Source of the DNA: Chryseobacterium sp.
GTDB taxonomy: Bacteria > Bacteroidota > Bacteroidia > Flavobacteriales > Weeksellaceae
Assembly (NCBI GenBank): GCA_003248755.1
Contig: QFQW01000019.1
Coordinates: forward strand, 1 to 53,367
Direction: 5' to 3'
DNA: 53,367 nt
Both the position numbers and the translations under genes were made by a program. Each line of letters starts with the position of its first letter. The first letter of the stretch is position 1. The notes under the pieces were generated by a model. That model ran no database searches. It saw nothing but the letters and a program-made list of their open reading frames with translations, and was not told the origin of the DNA. Below are positions 49,738 through 53,367 of the stretch, in pieces.

Positions 49738-49798
49738 TAACCACCCCGTCAATTCGCCTTTGGCGAATCGCCACCCCTCCAGAGGAGGGGAATTTTCA
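49738..49798 (-). repeat. Double-hairpin repeat, right (inverted) copy
   Basis: On the minus strand GCTGAAAATTCCCCTCC then TCTGGAGGGGTGGCG (same first hairpin), second hairpin ATTCGCC/GGCGAAT with AAA loop, then TGACGGGGTGGTT. The second stem is different in sequence from the left copy (GAAATTC/GAATTTC) but is again fully paired. Confidence 0.9.
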
Positions 49799-49800
49799 GC

Positions 49801-49897
49801 TTAATAGATTTTCATCCACAACATTCGACAGCGTCACCTTCAAATTTGGCTAAACTTCCATGGCTCTTTTAATTGTGGAAACAGCACCTTGCCTATC
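49801..49897 (-). pseudogene. hutU 3'-end remnant, copy 2
   Basis: Minus-strand reading gives QGAVSTIKRAMEV, stop, PNLKVTLSNVVDENLL, against EGAVFAIKRAMEAEPNLKV and TLPNFVDESLF of intact hutU. The 30-codon match is collinear without gaps but carries an in-frame TAG and has lost the terminal F and stop, where the double-hairpin repeat begins. It is a decayed duplicate in the same orientation as hutU. Confidence 0.9.
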
Positions 49898-49898
49898 A

Positions 49899-50348
49899 TT
49901 ATGAGCTTTGACTATTGATATAATCATTTAAAAATGTCAGTATTATCAAATAATTTGTGAACTCATTTTCGATTTCAATTTTGTATTGATGTTTGAAAAA
50001 TCCTTTTGTCCAAATTGATACAAGAAGATTACTACTTTTATACAAGTTTAATTTGCTGTTAAACCATCCTTTACTTTTATATGTAAAGATTTCGATGTCA
50101 TTTCCAAAATATATTAATCTGTTTTTTGAAACATCCGATTTTAAAATTAATTTTTCATTTCTGTCAAATATTTTGAAATCGTGCCATAGAAACCCAGTAC
50201 GATTTATCTTGAAAATTTCATCACCAATTTTTATTTTTTCATTAAAACCTGCGAATAGATTTGAAAGAATTTCTCCTACCACATTTCCATTCTCATCCAA
50301 TAATTGAAGTGGAGAAAAAATAGGATTTTTTACAGTGAATTGTTTCAT
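49899..50348 (-). CDS. Uncharacterised protein (tubby/LURP-one-like)
   Basis: 149 residues. FSPLQLLDENGNVVGEILSN, then GFLWHDFKIFDRNEKLILKS and ISKGWFNSKLNLYKSSNLLV-like strands (actual KSKGWFNSKLNLYKSSNLLV) suggest the small antiparallel barrel of LURP-one/tubby-C-terminal-like proteins, but the match is weak. It starts 14 bp after the hutU stop on the same strand and ends next to hutU remnant copy 2, so it is cargo between two hutU 3' ends. Confidence 0.65.
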   Translation of the reverse strand: MKQFTVKNPIFSPLQLLDENGNVVGEILSNLFAGFNEKIKIGDEIFKINRTGFLWHDFKIFDRNEKLILKSDVSKNRLIYFGNDIEIFTYKSKGWFNSKLNLYKSSNLLVSIWTKGFFKHQYKIEIENEFTNYLIILTFLNDYINSQSS

Positions 50349-50362
50349 TAATGTTTAATAGG

Positions 50363-52348
50363 TTAAAACAAACTCTCGTCCACAAAATTCGGCAACGTCA
50401 CTTTCAAATTCGGTTCAGCTTCCATTGCTCTTTTGATGGCGAAAACAGCACCTTCATTTCTTGCCCAGCTTCTTCGGGAAATTCCGTTGTTGACGTCCCA
50501 GAAAAGCATAGATTTTAATCTTCTGTCGGCATCATCGCTTCCATCGAGTAACATCCCGAAACCACCGTTGATCACTTCGCCCCAGCCAACGCCGCCTCCG
50601 TTGTGGATGCTCACCCAAGTTGCCCCACGGAAACTGTCGCCAATCACATTCTGGATTGCCATATCTGCAGTAAATCTCGAACCGTCATAAATATTGGAAG
50701 TCTCTCTGTACGGCGAATCTGTCCCCGAAACATCGTGATGATCTCTACCCAAAACCACCGCTCCGATTTCTCCGTTGGCAATGGCTTTGTTGAAGGCTTC
50801 AGCGATTTTCATTCTGCCTTCTGCATCGGCATATAAAATTCTCGCTTGTGAACCTACAACCAGTTTATTTTCCTGAGCACCTTTGATCCATTGGATGTTA
50901 TCTTTCATCTGCTGTTGGATTTCCTCCGGAGAATTTTTGATTATTTCCTCTAAAACCTGACACGCAATATCATCTGTTTTCTGTAAATCTTCCGGTTTTC
51001 CGCTTGTACAAACCCAACGGAACGGCCCGAAACCATAATCAAAACACATCGGTCCCATAATATCCTGAACGTAACTTGGGTATTTGAATTCTCTTCCCAA
51101 AGTCGGATTTTCAGACATTACATCAGCTCCGGCTCTTGAAGCTTCCAATAAAAAAGCATTTCCGTAATCAAAGAAATAAGTTCCTTTCGCTGTATGTTTA
51201 TTGATGGCAGCAGCGTGTCTCCTCAAGGTTTCCTGAACTTTTTCTTTGAATAATTCAGGGTTTTCCGCCATCATCGTATTGGATTCTTCAAAACTTTGTC
51301 CTACAGGATAATAACCGCCCGCCCAAGGATTGTGAAGCGAAGTCTGATCTGAACCGATATCAATTCTTAAATTTTCTTTATCAAATTTTTCCCAAACCTC
51401 AACAACATTTCCAAGATAAGCCAGAGAAACCGTTTCCTTATTTTCCTGAGCTTTTTTAACTCTTTCTACCAAGTCATCCAGATTTTCGTGAATTTCATTT
51501 ACCCATTTCTGATTGTGACGGATTTTGGTGATCTTTGGATTCACTTCCGCAATTACGGTGACACAACCTGCGATATTTCCTGCTTTTGGCTGAGCTCCTG
51601 ACATTCCTCCCAAACCTGAAGTAACGAATAATCCGCCTTTTGGTTCTTTATTGATTTTCCTGAAAGCATTCAACACCGTAATCGTGGTTCCGTGAACAAT
51701 TCCCTGCGGACCGATGTACATATAAGACCCGGCCGTCATTTGCCCGTATTGCGTCACCCCCAACGCATTGAATTTCTCCCAATCATCGGGTTTAGAATAA
51801 TTCGGGATCATCATTCCGTTCGTAACCACTACTCTCGGTGCATCTTTATGCGAAGGAAATAATCCCATCGGATGTCCGGAATACATCGTTAATGTTTGTT
51901 CGTCTGTCATTTCCGACAGATATTTCATTGTCAAAAGATACTGTGCCCAGTTTGAGAAAACTGCACCATTTCCACCATAAGTAATCAATTCGTGAGGATG
52001 TTGCGCCACGGCATAATCCAGATTGTTCTGAATCATCAACATAATCGCTTTTGCCTGCTCCGATTTTCCCGGATATTCTGCAATATCTCTCGCTTTCATC
52101 TCATAATCCGGACGAAAACGATACATGTAAATCCTTCCGTATTTCTCCAGTTCTTCCTTGAATTCCGGCAACAATTCTGCGTGAAATCTTGGATCGAAAT
52201 AACGTAACGCGTTTTTCAGAGCGAGCTTTTTCTCTTCATCCGTTAAGATTTCTTTACGTTTCGGCGCGTGATTGATACTTTGTTCGTATGGTTTTGGCTG
52301 AGGTAACTCGGTAGGAATTCCCTGTTGTATTTGTTCTTTGAAAGTCAT
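50363..52348 (-). CDS. hutU: Urocanate hydratase
   Basis: 661 residues, the long form of Bacteroidetes urocanase. ITYGGNGAVFSNWAQYLLTM, LTMYSGHPMGLFPSHKDAPR, GPQGIVHGTTITVLNAF, GLFVTSGLGGMSGAQPKAGN and DYGFGPFRWVCTSGKPEDLQ (active-site Cys region) are all present. It hydrates urocanate to imidazolone propionate with tightly bound NAD+, step two of histidine breakdown. The other hut genes are not in the window. Its start overlaps the stop of the upstream membrane protein gene (TAATG). Two partial copies of its 3' end lie downstream. Confidence 0.97.
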   Translation of the reverse strand: MTFKEQIQQGIPTELPQPKPYEQSINHAPKRKEILTDEEKKLALKNALRYFDPRFHAELLPEFKEELEKYGRIYMYRFRPDYEMKARDIAEYPGKSEQAKAIMLMIQNNLDYAVAQHPHELITYGGNGAVFSNWAQYLLTMKYLSEMTDEQTLTMYSGHPMGLFPSHKDAPRVVVTNGMMIPNYSKPDDWEKFNALGVTQYGQMTAGSYMYIGPQGIVHGTTITVLNAFRKINKEPKGGLFVTSGLGGMSGAQPKAGNIAGCVTVIAEVNPKITKIRHNQKWVNEIHENLDDLVERVKKAQENKETVSLAYLGNVVEVWEKFDKENLRIDIGSDQTSLHNPWAGGYYPVGQSFEESNTMMAENPELFKEKVQETLRRHAAAINKHTAKGTYFFDYGNAFLLEASRAGADVMSENPTLGREFKYPSYVQDIMGPMCFDYGFGPFRWVCTSGKPEDLQKTDDIACQVLEEIIKNSPEEIQQQMKDNIQWIKGAQENKLVVGSQARILYADAEGRMKIAEAFNKAIANGEIGAVVLGRDHHDVSGTDSPYRETSNIYDGSRFTADMAIQNVIGDSFRGATWVSIHNGGGVGWGEVINGGFGMLLDGSDDADRRLKSMLFWDVNNGISRRSWARNEGAVFAIKRAMEAEPNLKVTLPNFVDESLF

Positions 52349-52779
52349 TATATCGTTGATGGTTGTTTGTTGGCAGTTGATGGGTTTTTTGTGGTTTTAA
52401 AGATATTTAAAATGAAAATTATAAAACCAAATATTGTTAGTGGAAGTAAAATCCTATTTTCTGGATTATTAAAAATCAGAATATAGTTTAAAATCAATAT
52501 GCTTACACTCAATATCGAGTAGAAAAAGTCTGTAAATCTTCGAAAGAGAAAAATAATCAAATAGCCCAAAATGTATATTGGATAAGTAAAAGTGAAAGCA
52601 GAAAAATTATAAATAGGATTTCTGAGAATAGCATCAATATCAATTCCCGAAAAGTTTATTGTTCTGTTAGCGCCGTAAGTTCCAATTGCATCTTTATCCG
52701 AAAACCAATAAAAAATCATTAATATAAAAACTGGAATAAGGAGTACTGCGAACAAATATTTTGTAAAAAGTTTTTTCAT
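52348..52779 (-). CDS. Uncharacterised membrane protein
   Basis: Start at ATG 52779 (MKKLFTKYLFAVLLIPVFIL); a TTG 12 bases upstream is less likely. 143 residues with four hydrophobic segments (about 7-26, 58-78, 82-102, 110-127). No family recognised. Its stop overlaps the hutU ATG by one base, so the two are translationally coupled, but no role in histidine use is known to me. Confidence 0.7.
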   Translation of the reverse strand: MKKLFTKYLFAVLLIPVFILMIFYWFSDKDAIGTYGANRTINFSGIDIDAILRNPIYNFSAFTFTYPIYILGYLIIFLFRRFTDFFYSILSVSILILNYILIFNNPENRILLPLTIFGFIIFILNIFKTTKNPSTANKQPSTI

Positions 52780-52860
52780 GAAAAGTTTCAATTTTCAAAG
52801 TTTTAAAGATATTCAATTTGAAAAATACTAACAAAATCTTTCACATAAATTGATATCACT

Positions 52861-52868
52861 TATATTTG
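52861..52868 (+). promoter_or_regulatory. Promoter -7 element of the riboswitch transcript
   Basis: TATATTTG matches TAnnTTTG exactly, followed by CACTCG; a clear TTG at -33 is absent. Transcription would start about 52875, just before the aptamer. Confidence 0.6.
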
Positions 52869-52880
52869 CACTCGTAAAAA

Positions 52881-52955
52881 TAAAGGGTGAATCGTGTGCA
52901 AGTCACGAGCTGTCGCGCAACCGTGATTCGCTGAGGCGGAAAGTCGGATCCCCAA
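52881..52955 (+). promoter_or_regulatory. Cobalamin-riboswitch-like aptamer
   Basis: AAAGGGTGAATC, then GTGTGCAAGTCAC, then GAGCTGTCGCGCAACCGTGA and CGGAAAGTCGGATCCCC follow the order of cobalamin riboswitch core elements: the GCTG.C.CGCAAC block is the P6/J6-3 region and AAGTCGGA the B12-box-like part. GAATC (52889-52893) pairs with GATTC (52925-52929) and GTG with CAC closes P4. It is short, like the compact class II type. Not verified with a model. Confidence 0.65.
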
Positions 52956-52991
52956 TAACTTTCGCGATTTGAAGTAGAAATTTGATTTTCT

Positions 52992-53034
52992 ATTCATTTC
53001 AATGTTTAATCTAAATTCTAAAAAAGAAATGAAT
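52992..53034 (+). promoter_or_regulatory. Possible start-codon masking helix
   Basis: ATTCATTTC (52992-53000) is perfectly complementary to GAAATGAAT (53026-53034), which contains the ATG at 53029-53031. A separate hairpin (AGTAGAAA/TTTCTATT) overlaps the left arm, offering the two-state choice a riboswitch expression platform needs. Confidence 0.55.
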
Positions 53035-53367
53035 TACGAAGCCAAAATTAAGGAGTCGGAAACCCACGTCTTCAAAGTTGTTTTCCCCAACACAACCAAT
53101 CATCATAACACAATGTTCGGAGGAAAAGTAATGGAAATGATGGATGAAGTGGCTTTTATGACTGCTACTCGTTTCGCCAGAAAATCCTTTGTAACAGTAA
53201 GTTGTGATAGAATAGATTTTAAAAAACCGATTCCTGCAGATACTTTGGTAGAATTGATTGGAAAAGTAAAATATGTTGGGAATACCAGCGTAAAAGTCAA
53301 TATCGAAATATTCATCGAGGAGATGTATGCTGACACTCGTGAAAAAGCTGTTTCAGGAGATTTTACT
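53029..53367 (+). CDS. Acyl-CoA thioesterase (YciA-like hotdog), N-terminal part
   Basis: 113 codons are in the window and the 3' end is missing. TNHHNTMFGGKVMEMMDEVA is the hotdog-helix signature (N..GT.FGG...ME..DE) of acyl-CoA thioesterases of the YciA/ACOT type, followed by KSFVTVSCDRIDFKKPIPAD and VELIGKVKYVGNTSVKVNIE. An in-frame ATG at 53002 is an alternative start. It frees carboxylic acid and CoA from acyl-CoA. The leader carries a cobalamin-riboswitch-like RNA, so vitamin B12 status may set its level. Confidence 0.9.
   Translation, partial: MNYEAKIKESETHVFKVVFPNTTNHHNTMFGGKVMEMMDEVAFMTATRFARKSFVTVSCDRIDFKKPIPADTLVELIGKVKYVGNTSVKVNIEIFIEEMYADTREKAVSGDFT

Noticed and set aside
53103..53336. 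77-codon antisense frame opposite the thioesterase
   Set aside because: The plus-strand hotdog signature is unmistakable and this frame has no features of its own.

Overview
The window looks like a chromosome segment from a Chryseobacterium-like bacterium (Flavobacteriales, Weeksellaceae). The evidence is a low G+C content, the Bacteroidetes promoter form TTG-N17..20-TAnnTTTG (clearest at the tRNA-Ser gene), PorT, GldB and GldC of type IX secretion and gliding, secreted proteins with T9SS type A sorting tails, and a two-layer style of intergenic repeats typical of the group. All family assignments were read from the sequence and memory; no search was run.

Layout. 1-6.3 kb: end of a ComEA-like helix-hairpin-helix gene, a MerR regulator, an SMP-30 lipoprotein, a DEAD-box helicase, a Flavo-1-like RNA, rpsA, a T9SS cargo protein and a YtxH-like protein. 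6.4-13.6 kb: a structured dispersed repeat, a GT4 glycosyltransferase, a basic His-rich secreted protein, a bestrophin and pentapeptide-repeat pair with overlapping codons, gamma-glutamyltransferase and a GT39-like enzyme. 13.6-23.1 kb: housekeeping and T9SS genes (rny, 6S RNA, zapA, a coiled-coil protein, porT, ubiE, ribD, nadE, gldB, gldC). 23-33 kb: a cystathionine gamma-synthase/lyase gene, two acetyltransferases, an EEP hydrolase, small secreted proteins, pheA, a ParDE module whose toxin is frameshifted, a frameshifted exported protein, an APC permease and a TPR glycosyltransferase. 33.5-46.1 kb: a T9SS protein/collagen-like protein operon, a HAD protein, a second Flavo-1-like RNA, serA, ansA, tRNA-Ser(GGA), an SDR, an LptF/LptG-type permease, a GapN-like dehydrogenase, DoxX and plug-domain proteins.

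46.2-50.4 kb is an accessory island on the 3' side of hutU. It holds a relatively GC-rich DUF6261 gene, a 42-bp palindromic tandem repeat, a two-gene operon that I identify as the Kiwa anti-phage system (KwaA/KwaB), a REP-like inverted repeat, and a DUF559 nuclease gene bracketed by two inverted copies of a double-hairpin repeat. The second hairpin of that repeat differs in sequence between the copies but keeps its pairing. Two decayed copies of the hutU 3' end lie on either side of the DUF559 unit, in the same orientation as intact hutU. This makes the hutU 3' end look like a repeated insertion site and is the most novel arrangement in the window.

The window ends with a cobalamin-riboswitch-like leader placed in front of an acyl-CoA thioesterase. 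A 9-bp complement to the start-codon region lies between the aptamer and the gene and could mask translation initiation.
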